From assembly GCA_031385005.1 (NCBI GenBank), contig JANNBB010000045.1, positions 1 through 64,000 on the forward strand: a DNA stretch of 64,000 nucleotides, written 5' to 3'. Positions within the stretch are counted from its first letter, which is position 1. Each line of letters begins with the position of its first letter. The notes below the pieces were generated by a model, which was given only the letters and a program-made list of their open reading frames with translations, searched no databases and was not told the DNA's origin. This DNA comes from JADKIH01 sp031385005. GTDB lineage: Bacteria; Bacteroidota; Bacteroidia; AKYH767-A; 2013-40CM-41-45. The position numbers were made by a program, and so were the translations under genes. Shown in pieces: positions 9,199 through 21,600 of the stretch.

Positions 9199-10959
9199 TT
9201 AAGCAGTTGCGACTTTCAGTTTATCTTCAAACTCCTGCTTCAGCCAGGTATTGTAAAATTCCTTTTTCTCTGTTGAGGGATTACTGCTTTTTACAATTGC
9301 ATACTTGGCGAAAAATTGTTTTTGTGAAGGAGCAACGGCAATATCTTTCAACATTTTCATAGGTGTAAGTATGGTGAGCACAATTTTTTTGCCGGCAAAC
9401 ATTTTCAGCAGGGCATCGATGTTTTCTTCTACACGAATTTCATTGACGGCGACAATCATATCACCGATTCCGAGTCCGGCTTCGGATGCAGGAGAGCCGC
9501 CGACTATTGCTCCTGCGACAGTATTACCGCTTTCAACGCTAGTTTTAAATCCGAAGTAATTTTCCGTTTGAACGTGTGAAGGAGATTTTCTCAATTCACA
9601 ACCGGCGAAAGAAAGGACTTCAGATAAAAGAGCTTCATCGTCTTCTGTGCCATAAACATGGTCGAGTAAAAAATCGGCCATTGACTGTTTGGCAATAAAT
9701 TCAACAACAGAAAAATAGTCGTGCTCGGTGTAGCCGATATTCTTTTTTCCAAAATCTTCATAGAGTGTGAGCATGACATCATCGAGAGAAGCTTTGGAAT
9801 TGGTTTTCTTTCGAATGAGTAAATCGGTCATTAATGCAGTAATACAACCTTCGTCGTAGATAGAAGTCTTGCGACCGGGAATGCCGGGAGTATAACCATC
9901 CAACCAGGTATCGAAAGAAGAATCAGCAACAGAAAGGTTGTGCCGACCCGGATTGTCAAAATGTTTTTGGATTCTCACATTGAGCTCTTTGAAAAACTGC
10001 TCAGAGTTGTAAACTCCGCAACGGGCTAGAATTAAATCGCCGTAATAAGTAGTGACACCTTCATAGACAAAACCAAGTCGCGAGTAATTTTCTTTTTTGT
10101 AATTATAAGGCATCATCTCGGCGGGACGTATCGTTTTGACGTTCCATGCATGAAAAAGTTCGTGAGAAGCAACGCCAATAAAATCGATGTAAACATTATT
10201 ATTCATTAGATCATATCCCGGACCAATTCCAAGTACTGTTGATTTCAGGTGTTCTACACCGTGGTAAAAAGGATAGGGTAATACCTGCACGAGAAAATGA
10301 TAGGTATCAAAAGGAAAACTCCCCATCATCTTATGTTGATCGATAGTGAATGCTTTGAAGTCGTCGATTATTTTTGTCCAATCAGGTTCACAATTGCCTT
10401 GCAACCAGATATAAAATTCGACACCCTCCACTTCATATTTTTCTACCTGCATGGAGTCGCCGGCAATAAAAGGACTATCATAAAGTTCATGAAAGTCGGA
10501 GGCGAGAAGCACATGTTCGCTCTTCTTTTCAAGAGAACCAGCGACTTTATAATTTTTTGGAAGATTGAGTTCGAGGATAGTTGATTCATGCAATAGGCCT
10601 TGAACATAAAAGAAACAATGAACGGGATTGATATAAACCTGATTTTCGTCTATGTAACATGCTCCGGCATCGGGTTGATTGGCATAGTACTCATACTTCA
10701 CGATTACCTTTGAAGAGCCATCAGTAGAAATCTGCCAGGTGTCTTTCGATATTTTTCTGAAAGCAAGAATCTCGTTTTTATCATTGTAAGCTTTCCAGGA
10801 ACGGATGTTCTTTGCAAAATTACCCAGCTCATAACGCCCGGGTCTCCAGGAAGGTAATTCGAGTGTAAGTTCTTCGGAATCGATTCCGTCAATGGTCATT
10901 TCGATTTCTGCAAAATGAGAAACCCTGTTTGGCGCTGAGAGTTTGAAAAAAATAGACAT
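9199..10959 (-). CDS. M61 family metallopeptidase (glycyl aminopeptidase type) with PDZ domain
   Basis: A 586-residue zinc peptidase. The N-terminal beta domain (1-170) starts MSIFFKLSAPNRVSHFAEIEMTIDG. The catalytic motif SHELFHAWNVKTIRP gives H266-E267-x-x-H270, followed by the downstream glutamate region YEGVTTYYGDLIL. A PDZ domain lies at about 455-535 (GAIVGGSPASEAGLGIGDMIVAVN). This order is that of the bacterial M61 family, which removes N-terminal glycine or other small residues. There is no signal peptide, so it may be cytosolic unless exported in another way. It is a single gene divergent from lpdA. Substrates are unknown. Confidence 0.92.
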   Translation of the reverse strand: MSIFFKLSAPNRVSHFAEIEMTIDGIDSEELTLELPSWRPGRYELGNFAKNIRSWKAYNDKNEILAFRKISKDTWQISTDGSSKVIVKYEYYANQPDAGACYIDENQVYINPVHCFFYVQGLLHESTILELNLPKNYKVAGSLEKKSEHVLLASDFHELYDSPFIAGDSMQVEKYEVEGVEFYIWLQGNCEPDWTKIIDDFKAFTIDQHKMMGSFPFDTYHFLVQVLPYPFYHGVEHLKSTVLGIGPGYDLMNNNVYIDFIGVASHELFHAWNVKTIRPAEMMPYNYKKENYSRLGFVYEGVTTYYGDLILARCGVYNSEQFFKELNVRIQKHFDNPGRHNLSVADSSFDTWLDGYTPGIPGRKTSIYDEGCITALMTDLLIRKKTNSKASLDDVMLTLYEDFGKKNIGYTEHDYFSVVEFIAKQSMADFLLDHVYGTEDDEALLSEVLSFAGCELRKSPSHVQTENYFGFKTSVESGNTVAGAIVGGSPASEAGLGIGDMIVAVNEIRVEENIDALLKMFAGKKIVLTILTPMKMLKDIAVAPSQKQFFAKYAIVKSSNPSTEKKEFYNTWLKQEFEDKLKVATA

Positions 10960-11266
10960 AGGGTAAAGATAAGGATTCGGGTGTTATTTTCACCCCCTTA
11001 AACAAAGGATAATAAATGAGTTATTGCCGGAATAATTAACCGGAAAATATTACAACATGCTATTTATCAGGCAAATATTACAGCTGCAATTTCTTTAAGT
11101 TGAAAATGAATGGAACATTTCAGGATATGTTTTCAACTCGAAAAGATTCATGATAAAAAGCAATTTCGATATAAATCTATTGAAATTTACATGAATATAA
11201 CCTAACAGATAAATAGGTAGAATCTACTCATTACATTTTTTTAACTTCGCCTCAAATTTCAGATTT
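10960..11266. other. Divergent promoter region, M61 peptidase / lpdA
   Basis: 307 bp of AT-rich DNA. Just ahead of lpdA the sequence TAACTTCGC (11242-11250) resembles a Bacteroidota -7 element with TTCG for TTTG, but no TTG lies at the usual distance. I see no open frame or repeat. Confidence 0.35.
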
Positions 11267-12655
11267 ATGAATTACGATTTACTTGTATTAGGATCCGGTC
11301 CGGGAGGTTATGTTGCTGCTATTCGCGCTTCACAACTGGGAATGAAAACAGCTATTGTGGAAAAAGCAGAATTAGGCGGAGTCTGTCTCAATTGGGGTTG
11401 CATTCCAACAAAAGCGCTTTTGAAAAGTGCTCAGGTATTTGAATACCTCATGCATGCACAGGATTACGGTGTGAAGGCCACAGGCGTTGAAGCTGATTTT
11501 GGCTCTATGGTAAAACGAAGCAGAGGAGTTGCTGATGCCATGAGTAAAGGCGTTCAGTTTCTGATGAAAAAAAATAAAATCGACGTCATTAATGGCAAGG
11601 GAATTATTAAGCCGGGTAAAAAAGTTGAAGTTATCGATGATGCAGGAAAATCACAGACGATAGAGGCAAAAAACATTATCATTTCAACAGGTTCCCGCTC
11701 CAGAGAATTGCCTGGATTGAAACAAGACGGAAAAAAAGTAATCGGATACAGAGAAGCGATGACACTGGCTAATCAACCGAAGTCATTGATCATTGTCGGC
11801 TCCGGAGCCATCGGTGTAGAGTTCGCTTATTTTTATAATTCCATCGGAACAAAAGTAACAATAGTTGAGTTCATGCCGGAAATTGTTCCGATAGAAGACG
11901 AAGACATCTCTAAACAACTTGCGCGTTCTTTTAAGAAGTCAGGCATTACCATCCTGACGGAATCCACTGTCGAATCTGTTGACACAAATGGCAGTGGTTG
12001 TAAGGTTTCTGTTAAGTCGAAAAAAGGTGTGGAGGTGTTGGAATGCGATGTGGTTTTATCAGCCGTAGGAATTACAGCCAATATCGAAAACATTGGTTTG
12101 GAAGAAGTCGGAATAATTACCGATAAGGGAAAAATTATGGTCAATGAATGGTATCAGACAAACATACCCGGATATTATGCAATCGGTGATGTATTAAATA
12201 CGCCTGCACTGGCACATGTTGCATCGCATGAAGGAATTACCTGTGTAGAGAAGATGGCCGGATTGCATGCTGAAGCCATGGATTATAAAAACATTCCGGG
12301 ATGTACATATTGTCAACCCGAAATTGCATCTGTAGGTTACACAGAAAAAGCTGCACGAGCGGCAGGATTCGATATCAAGGTTGGTAAATTTCCATTTAGT
12401 GCTTCAGGAAAAGCAAAGGCAGCCGGACAGGCAGATGGATTCGTAAAAGTAATTTTCGATGCCAAATACGGCGAGTGGTTGGGTGCACACATGATTGGTG
12501 CAAACGTAACGGAGTTAATCGCAGAAGTTGTAACCGCACGCAAACTTGAGACGACAGGACATGAAATAATTAAAGCTGTTCATCCTCATCCTACAATGAG
12601 TGAAGCGATAATGGAAGCTGTAGCTGAGGCCTATGGTGAATGCATACACCTCTAG
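11267..12655 (+). CDS. lpdA: Dihydrolipoyl dehydrogenase (E3)
   Basis: Flavoprotein that reoxidises dihydrolipoamide in 2-oxoacid dehydrogenase and glycine-cleavage complexes, passing electrons to NAD+. At 462 residues it shows the FAD-binding GSGPGG at 9-14, the redox disulfide C40-x4-C45 in GGVCLNWGCIPTKA, the NAD-binding IIVGSGAIGVEFAYF, the second FAD motif YAIGDVL and the C-terminal catalytic H441/E446 pair in HPHPTMSEA. It is stand-alone rather than next to E1/E2 genes, which is common in this phylum and lets one E3 serve several complexes. Confidence 0.97.
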   Translation: MNYDLLVLGSGPGGYVAAIRASQLGMKTAIVEKAELGGVCLNWGCIPTKALLKSAQVFEYLMHAQDYGVKATGVEADFGSMVKRSRGVADAMSKGVQFLMKKNKIDVINGKGIIKPGKKVEVIDDAGKSQTIEAKNIIISTGSRSRELPGLKQDGKKVIGYREAMTLANQPKSLIIVGSGAIGVEFAYFYNSIGTKVTIVEFMPEIVPIEDEDISKQLARSFKKSGITILTESTVESVDTNGSGCKVSVKSKKGVEVLECDVVLSAVGITANIENIGLEEVGIITDKGKIMVNEWYQTNIPGYYAIGDVLNTPALAHVASHEGITCVEKMAGLHAEAMDYKNIPGCTYCQPEIASVGYTEKAARAAGFDIKVGKFPFSASGKAKAAGQADGFVKVIFDAKYGEWLGAHMIGANVTELIAEVVTARKLETTGHEIIKAVHPHPTMSEAIMEAVAEAYGECIHL

Positions 12656-12685
12656 TTTTCGAAGTAAATATTCGAACCTGAATTT

Positions 12686-15600
12686 CTACTGTACAAATAC
12701 CTTTACGGTGGCGGAATAATCCGTACTCCTCACTTCCAGAATATAAATACCTGCGGCAACTCCGGCTAAAGAAATCAGTTTGTCTGTTTTTCTGTTGTAG
12801 GTATTGACGTTTTCTGATCGTACATTTTTTCCATCCATTGAAAGTAGTTTCAACTCAAATTGATTTCCGGAAGATTCCGGTAAAACAACAGTGATGTTTT
12901 CATGTGTTGGATTCGGATATACCGTCAAAGGACTTTTTCCATCCAGGTTATTGACGGCAGTATAGAAGTCAACAAAAACATTGTCGCTTCCACTACATCC
13001 ATTCGTATCGGTAACGGTAAGTGTATAAACCCCTTCAGCAGAAACAACAATGGATTGTGTTGTTTCTGAAGTCGACCACAAATAGCTCATGAAACCCGTT
13101 CCACCATCCAATGTAAATGATTGACCGGAAGGAACGATGACTGTATCTGCACCAAGATTTACAACAGGAAGATTGAATACAAATGCATTGACGGCAACGG
13201 GTTGACCTGTGCAGGAAGAATGAGCGACGACATAGAAAGTTGTGGAAGCATTCAGATACGATGTTGTGAAATATTGTCCGGTACCGAGGTAATTCCCACC
13301 CGGAGCATCGTACCAACTGATTGAATCGATTGCCACAGAACTGGAAGCGGAAATTACGGCATTACCGGAACCACACAACACTGCATCGAAAGCAGAAGTA
13401 ACCTGAGTTCCTCCGATGATTGCTTGTATTGGAACACGAGAACTGATACAAATGTCACCTGTCTCAACATAATAAGTTGCATTCGCATACAATACCGGGG
13501 TAGTAAATGAAGATCCGGTAGTAATCAAGATTCCACCTGAAGGAACATCGTACCAGAATATCGTTTGAGAAGATGAAGCTGTCAGTTGAACGACTCCGCT
13601 TCCACAACGTGTTACATTAGAAACACCCGGAGCCGCAGGAGCAGAAACGATGTTTGCATTTACCGGCACGCGTGTGCTGTTGCAGCCAATACCTGCGTCT
13701 GCATAATAAACAGTTGTTGTACTGATGAATGGTGTTGAAAAGATTAATCCGGTGTCGAGTAGATTTCCTCCGCTTGGAGCATCATACCAGTTTACCTGTA
13801 AAGACGAATTCGCCTGAAGAACAATCGTACCCGGTCCGCAACGTGAAGAATCAACCACAGCAGGAGGATTAGGAGCCGAAGTAATAACAGCTAAAACAGG
13901 AACTCTTACACTTCTGCAGTTATTTCCTGTTTCGACATAGTATGTTGTGCTCGTTGAAATTGATGAAGTAGTATAACTTGAACCTGTTCCGAGTAACCCG
14001 CCGCCCGAAGGAGCATTGTACCAATAAATTTGCTCAGGAGAAGTTGCAGTTAACGTGACAACACCCGGGCCGCAACGCGAAACGTCATTCGTCAAAGGAG
14101 CAGCAGGAAGAGCGGTAATTGTTGCAACAGCAGCGGTACGCTGACTCGCACAAACACCGTCTGTTGTTCCCGCATAGTAAGTAACAGAAGCATTTAAAAT
14201 TCCGGTATTGAATGTAGCTCCGGAGTCTAAAGGAGAACCGCCGGTAGAAGTCGCATACCAATAAACCTGGGTTGGAGAATTTGCACTAAGTGTTATTGAG
14301 CCCGGACCACAATTAGAACCTGCAGTAACGGAAGGAGCAGCAGGTAGCTGAAGAATAATTGCCTGCACTGCAACTCTTACACTGGCACAACCGACTTGTC
14401 CTGCCTCCGCATAAAAAGTAGTGGTGGTGGAAATAACCGGTGTATTGAAACTTGTTCCTGTTCCCAGCGGACTACCACCGGTTGAAGTACTGTACCAGGT
14501 GACTGTAGAGGAAGATGCTGCTGTTACAGTAACAGAACCAGGACCACATCTGGAACCATTGGTGAGGACAGGAGCAGCAGGTGTTGAATTTATGATTGCC
14601 TGTACAGGAATACGTACACTTCGGCATTGATTACCGGTCTCTACATAAAATGTGGTTGTAGTACTTAATGACTGAGTAGTAAATGTTGTACCTGTTCCGA
14701 CAGAAGTTCCGCCTGTCGGCACCGTGTACCAATAAATTTGTTCAGTAGAAGATGCAGTAAATGTGACGCTTCCGGTACCACAACGGCTGACATCAGCAGT
14801 TGTTGGAGCATTGGGAGCTTGACTAATGATTGCATTTACCGCAGTACGCAAACTTGCACAGCCATCATTTGCTTCCGCATAATAAACAGTTGTTGTACTG
14901 ATAGAAGGAGTGGTAAATGACATACCTGTTCCCAATGCTGATCCACCGGTTGCAGTAGTATACCAACTGATTGTTCCGGCACCGGTTGCAGAAACTGTAA
15001 CAGTACCTGCACCGCAACGAGTTCCGTCCGTTGTGACAGGAGCAGCAGGCAATGCAAGAATGGTTGCCTGAACGGGAACACGCGCACTTACACATGTTCC
15101 GTTTGAAGCTTGCGCATAAAATGTGGTGTTCGTAGAAATAGAAGGAGTATTAAAACTCAATCCGGTTCCGAGTGGACTACCACCGGTTGCACCGGCATAC
15201 CATGTAACCTGTGAAGACGAAGTTGCAGTAAGAGTTGCAGACCCCGATCCGCACACAGAACCACCTGCAACAGCAGGAGCATTTGGGGTAGAATTGATTA
15301 TTGCCTGAACAGGAATACGTAAACTTCGGCATGTATTTCCGGCTTCAACATAATACGTTGTGGTGGTGGAAATCGTCGGAGTGGTATAAGAAGAACCGGT
15401 TGCAACCGGAGTCGTTCCCGTTGGGGAAGTAAACCAGTAAATCTGTTCCGGAGAAGTAGCATTTAATGTTAAAGCACCCGGACCGCAATTGCTGACGTTT
15501 GCGGTTACAGGAGATGCAGGTAATTGGGTAATGATGGCATTTGCAGCCGTTCGGGTACTTTTGCAACCATCATTTGCTTCTGCATAATAAACAGTTGTTG

Positions 15601-18600
15601 TACTGATTGAAGGAGTGGTAAATGACGTACCTGTTCCCAATGCTGATCCACCGGTTGCAGTAGTATACCAACTGATTGTTCCGGCACCGGTTGCAGAAAC
15701 TGTAACAGCACCTGCACCGCAACGAGTTCCGTCCGATGTGACAGGAGCAGCAGGCAATGCAAGAATCGTGGCCTGCACAGGTACACGCGCACTCGTGCAT
15801 GTTCCGTTGGAAGCTTGCGCATAATATGTTGTATTCGTAGAAATAGAAGGAGTATTAAAACTCAATCCGGTTCCGAGCGGACTACCACCGGTTGCACCGG
15901 CATACCATGTAACCTGTGAAGACGAAGTTGCAGTAAGCGTTGCCGATCCTGATCCGCACACAGAACCACCTGCAACAGCAGGAGCGTTTGGTGTAGAATT
16001 AATGATTGCCTGAACAGAAATACGTACACTTCGGCATGTATTTCCGGCTTCAACATAATACGTTGTTGTGGTGGAAATCGTCGGAGTGGTATAAGAAGAA
16101 CCGGTTGCAACCGGAGTCGTTCCCGATGGGGAAGTAAACCAGTAAATCTGTTCCGGAGAAGTAGCATTTAATGTTAAAGCACCCGGACCGCAATTGCTGA
16201 CGTTTGCTGTTACAGGAGATGCAGGTTGTGCATTGATTATAGCATTGACGACTGTTCTAGAACTTGCACATCCATTGGTTGCTTCGACATAATAAACAGT
16301 ATTTGTGCTAATCGTCGGTGTGGAGAAAGACGAACCTGTCCCTAATACAGAACCGCCTGAAGAGGTAGCATACCAGTTTAAAGTTCCGGTTCCCGAAGCA
16401 GAAAGATTTACGGAACCCGGGCCACAACGATTTCCATCCGTCGCTAAAGGAGCGGCCGGAGCATTGGTCACAGTTGCCTGAACGGAAACTCTTGGACTGA
16501 TGCATGTTCCTGATGCTGCCTGAGCATAATAATTTGTCGTTACAGATATCGATGGAGTGGTAAAAGTTAAACCGGTACCGATAGGGCTTCCACCGGAAGG
16601 TGTGCTATACCAGGATACCGTATTGGAAGAAGAAGCGCTAAGTGTTGCACTTCCGCCATTACAAACTGTTGCACCGGTAAGAGTTGGAGCATTTGGATTG
16701 GGATTCACAATTGCTTGCACGGAGATTCTTGTACTGCGACAAACATCACCGGTCTCTACGTAAAAAGTAGTAGTAGCAGAGATGGATGTTGTATAAGAAG
16801 TTCCTGAAGCAACAGAAGTTCCTCCGGTTGGAGTTGTGTACCAATAGATTTGTTCAGGACTAGTAGCAGTTAAAGTAACCGATCCTGCACCGCATCGGTT
16901 CACAGCAGCAGTTACAGGAGCAGCCGGTATCGGGTCGATCACGGCCTGAACAGCAACACGTGCGCTTGTACAACCGTTGTCTGATTCAGCATAGTAAGTT
17001 GTCGTGCTACTGAGTGTTGGCGTAGAGAAGCTTGTTCCTGTTCCTATTGGTGAACCTCCACTTGGAGCGGAATACCAATTGATGGTAGAAGATGATGAAG
17101 CAGAAAGATTAACTGATCCGGATCCACAACGATTTCCTCCGATCACCGAAGGTGCAGAAGGTGCAGAAGATACAATTGCCTGTACAGGAATTCGAGAACT
17201 CTTACAACTTGTTCCTGCTTCAACATAAAAAGTAGTTGTTGCAGAAATAGATGTTGTAAACGATCCACCTGTCGCCAACGATGAACCACCGCTTGCACTT
17301 GCAAACCAGGAAATAGGATCTGATGAAGTTGCAGTTAATGTCACGGTGCCGGCACCACAACGGGAAACATTGCTGGTTGATGGTGAAGCAGGAATAGGAT
17401 CAATAATAGCTTGAGCTGCAGTTCGTGAAAGACTGCGACAGAAAGTTCCGGCTTCAGCATAATACGTTGTTGAGGAAGAAAGGACAGGTGTCACGAAAAC
17501 ATCGCTGGCCAATAAAAAGTTACCGCCGGTTGGAGCATCGTACCAATAAATCAATTCAGGTGATGCAGCATTCAGTGTAACTTGTCCGGGACCGCAACGG
17601 GAAACATCTGCCGATGTTGGCGGCTGTGCCGGTGAGCTGACTGAAACAGTTACAGGAACACGTGCACTCGGGCAATAATAACCATTGGACAAATAATAAG
17701 TTGTTGAAGTCGACAATGCCGGTGTAGTAAAAGTAGTACCGGAATAGAGTAAATTTCCTCCACTAGCTGCATCAAACCAACTGATCTGTTCGGAAGCTAC
17801 TGCCGGAATATCGACACTTCCTGAAGAACAAATAAACGTATCGGTTACAACAGGCGGTGAAGGTATTTGAAAAATAATAGCAATTGCTCTCTCACGGGAA
17901 CTCGGACAACCACTATTGGCTTCCACATATAAAGTATCGCTGACAGAAAGAGTGCCGGTAGAATAAGAAGGACCTGTTCCAACTGCAGAACCGCCATTTT
18001 GTGTGGTGTACCAGAAAATCGGTGCCGCTGATGAAGCAAGTAATGTCAGTGAACCCGGACCACAGCGTGAAGTATCTCCGGTGATCACCGAGGGAGTTGT
18101 ATTTACAGTCACCATTACTTCCACACGAGGGCTTGGACAAACATCGCCGGCTTCTACATAGAAAGAGGTGTCGTTATTCAGGATATTAGTAAGGAATGTA
18201 GGACCGGTTTCAAGTAATGCACCTCCGCCGGCCTGATTATACCAATGTATGGTAGCTGTATCGGAAGCAGTAAGAGTCACAACTCCCGGTCCGCAACGTG
18301 TAACATTTGAGGCAACTGGAACTGCCGTTTCCGGAATAATGGTAGCTGCAACGGGTACTGAAGCACTCTGACAAGTACTACCCGTTCGTGCATAGTAAGT
18401 AGTCGTTGAATTCAGATTGGGTGTAACTAAAGTATTGCCTACGCCAACCTGATTTCCACCAACATTTGAATCGTACCAAAAAACACTGTCTGTGGATGTA
18501 GCAGAAAGTGTAAGAACTCCCGAACCACAACGATAAGCCGGCACTACCTGAGGTTGCGGTTGTTGTCCTACAACCGTTACAGCAATCGGTGCTGATTCGC

Positions 18601-21600
18601 TCGAACATCCTTGCTCGCTCGCCACCACGGTATAGGATCCTGCCAGAGATGCAACATAAGAAGGGTTAGTTGCTCCACTGATAATTACATTGTTTCTCTT
18701 CCACTGATAAGTATATCCGGGAACACTTGTAGCATTTAAAGTAACAGATTGTCCGGTACAAAAAGTAGTATTTCCGGCTACACTTACAGGAGATGACAAA
18801 GCAGAACTGAATGCGCGTCCCGGTGATCCGCCCAGACATCCCTGAAACCAACTTGCGGCATTGTTTGGATTAGCAGTATTGGATGTTAACTCCAGTGTAT
18901 AACCACCGCCATCAGGTCCGAGAGGCCATGGAGATAAATCTTGGTAATAGAAACTGAGGTATAAAGAATTGGTATGATTAAATAAGCGAATCTGATCTCC
19001 TCCATTGCTGAAATTAAATCCTGTTGGTCCGATTTTGTTTACTGTAGGAAACTGACTTTTAAATTTGGCGGTATCTTCTACAACAACTAAATAACCATTT
19101 GCAGGGATAACAGTGCCCGTCGGAAAATAATAATTGTGATTGTCACTACCATCGCTCAAGTGCCATCCCGATAAATTAATACTTGTTGATCCGTAATTTT
19201 TCAGCTCAATCCAATCTCCTGCATTCAGCGTGGAGTCCGAATTATAGTTCAATTCACTCACACAAACATTTGCCGGCGCGCTGGATCCTGTGAAATAGCA
19301 TGTAATCGTTTCACTTCCTATAAAATTATAAGTAACCGATTGATTGTAATTGTTCGAATTGATTACTCCGGTAGATCTCCAGTGATCAAAAGTATATCCG
19401 GGATTCGGGATAGCAGTAATGGTAACGGTATTGTTTTTAAAATAATCGCCTGTCCATGGATAACTGGTAGGAATGATCGTACTTACTTCAATTCTTCCCG
19501 CATTGGCAGGTGATACAGCAAACGTAAGAGTTACGACATTTCCCAACCCAAATTCTGCTTTAATAAAATCTTTCATTTTAGCAGTACGTGCAATCGCAAA
19601 AGTCATCATAGCACTAATATTCGAATTCCATGTTGACACGTTACTTCCCCACTTGGCAAAATGATTTACCATATCGAAGTCCATCGAATCTTTATATGAC
19701 AACATCACATTATTCATATTCGTTGACTTGTAAATGGTATTCATTAAATCACAATAACGATTGATGAAGTATCTTTTATAAGTTGGATTATTTAGAACAG
19801 CATCGAATAGTTCGGAGCTGATACTGAAAGCAGCCGGATTGCGGGCGATTGCTAAACGATTATCATTCACACTACCGGAATATCCTAAACCAAAATCAAG
19901 GTCATAAAGCAAATATTTCCATTTCGATCCCGGCTTATTCGATCTCCACAACTTGATGTTATTTGTCCAGTCGCCTATCCAGTCACCATTATTAAAATAC
20001 GTTTCAGCTATAAAATAATCTGTGTAATTCTGCAGATCGAGAAGTGAATTTACATAGTTATAATAAGTTTGTGTTGAAGCATTCTGAGTGGTTGCATAAT
20101 TATATAAATTCCAGAAAGTCACATCGCTTCCATATCCGATTTCCATGGAGCTTCCGCCCTCTTTCAGGTAATCGATATCGTTTTTACCTAATCCGAAATT
20201 ATTTTTAAACCAATGCTCATCGTGGTTTTCATACATGCAATAAACGCCCCAATAGCTTCCGTTCAAATAAGCAATCGCCGGTGAGGCAGCCAGGTAGCCG
20301 CTGTAAGTATCTTTCATCACTCGCTCCATAAAGGCATCCCGAAAGTGTACCTTATTCCAATCTGTTCCTGAATTTCTTAGAATGAAATTGTCTATCTGAT
20401 CAACATAGGGCTTTGTAGTATATAGTGGATAGTTTAAACTCCCCATTCCATACTTGTCACTTAATTTAATCTCGAAACTCTTCTGTGGTTTGGCACGTGA
20501 ATAATTTCCGTAGATTTCTATATCTGCATCAAATTTTGAAATCAGACTCTGGTTCTTATCAAAGATCTCTATTGAAGCCGGCTTTTCCCAGTTCTGCCAG
20601 AAGTTCGCTCCTTTATAGGGATAAGTCGGATCTGCATTGGGTCCTGTTGCATAAATTCCTGTATTATAATCCCAGAGATTCAGTGAATCTGTTGTGATTG
20701 AAATAGTAGGTAATTCTGTTGTCTCACCAATGAAATACGAATTGGTAACGGTCGGACTTGGTAAATAACCGCTTGCAAATACTCTTGCCCGGATAACTTT
20801 CGGTGATGACAATGAAATTGAAGAGGTGTACTGTGGACTAGAGGAAGTGGGTACATCTCCGTTTGTCGTATATCGAATAACTCCTCCCGGCGTACTTTGT
20901 GTCAATGTAAGGGATTGCGTGTTTGCATAGTAACCACCTTGTCTGGAAAAAACAGGAACGCTTGCATATCCCGAATAACAGGTAGATGAATTGTTCGTAG
21001 CATCCGGTGTTGGTGTCGAAACAAAACACCATGTGGATGAACCATCCGGTTTACGGCAAAGTGAATTATTCGATTCAATGGAAGTATAAGTCTTCTGGTC
21101 GGATACCGTTCCGGCAGGATTAGTAAGGTAAATGGTTTCTCCTGTTCTTGAAAGTTTAAATTTAGCATTGAAGTATTCTTTAGCAGGCGGATGAAACCAA
21201 GTAGGAATTGCTGAATATGTACTTCCACTGCTCCTCATTCCAAACATCAAAAATGGAATGGATGATAAATCCGATCCGGTTGAAGTGACATTGTGTGTTT
21301 CAACTGCAAGTACATTGGTTCCAACTTTCAACAACGACTTGAATACAGTAGGTGAAATGAAAAATGAATCGGCCAGCTGTCCTTGATATCGCAATGCTTC
21401 GTGCGAACTGTTTGCCAATTCATTCCATGCAGGTCTTGTTCCTGCTGATCCTATGTTTGCTCTCGCAATCTCAACACCATTCAAATAAGCAACAAATCCA
21501 TCATCATAATCCATCATTAACACACATTTCAATATCTGGGATGTATCGGGAATGGTAAATGTTTTGCGCATCATCACGGAAACCGTAGTGCCGATAACAG

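Noticed and set aside
14855..16226. CRISPR-like regular repetition
   Set aside because: Repeats are about 240 bp coding units in one open frame, not short direct repeats with unique spacers.
12686..18851. Many medium-length frames antisense or out of frame within the Ig-repeat array
   Set aside because: They recur with each repeat because of its biased codon use and are shadows of the giant gene.
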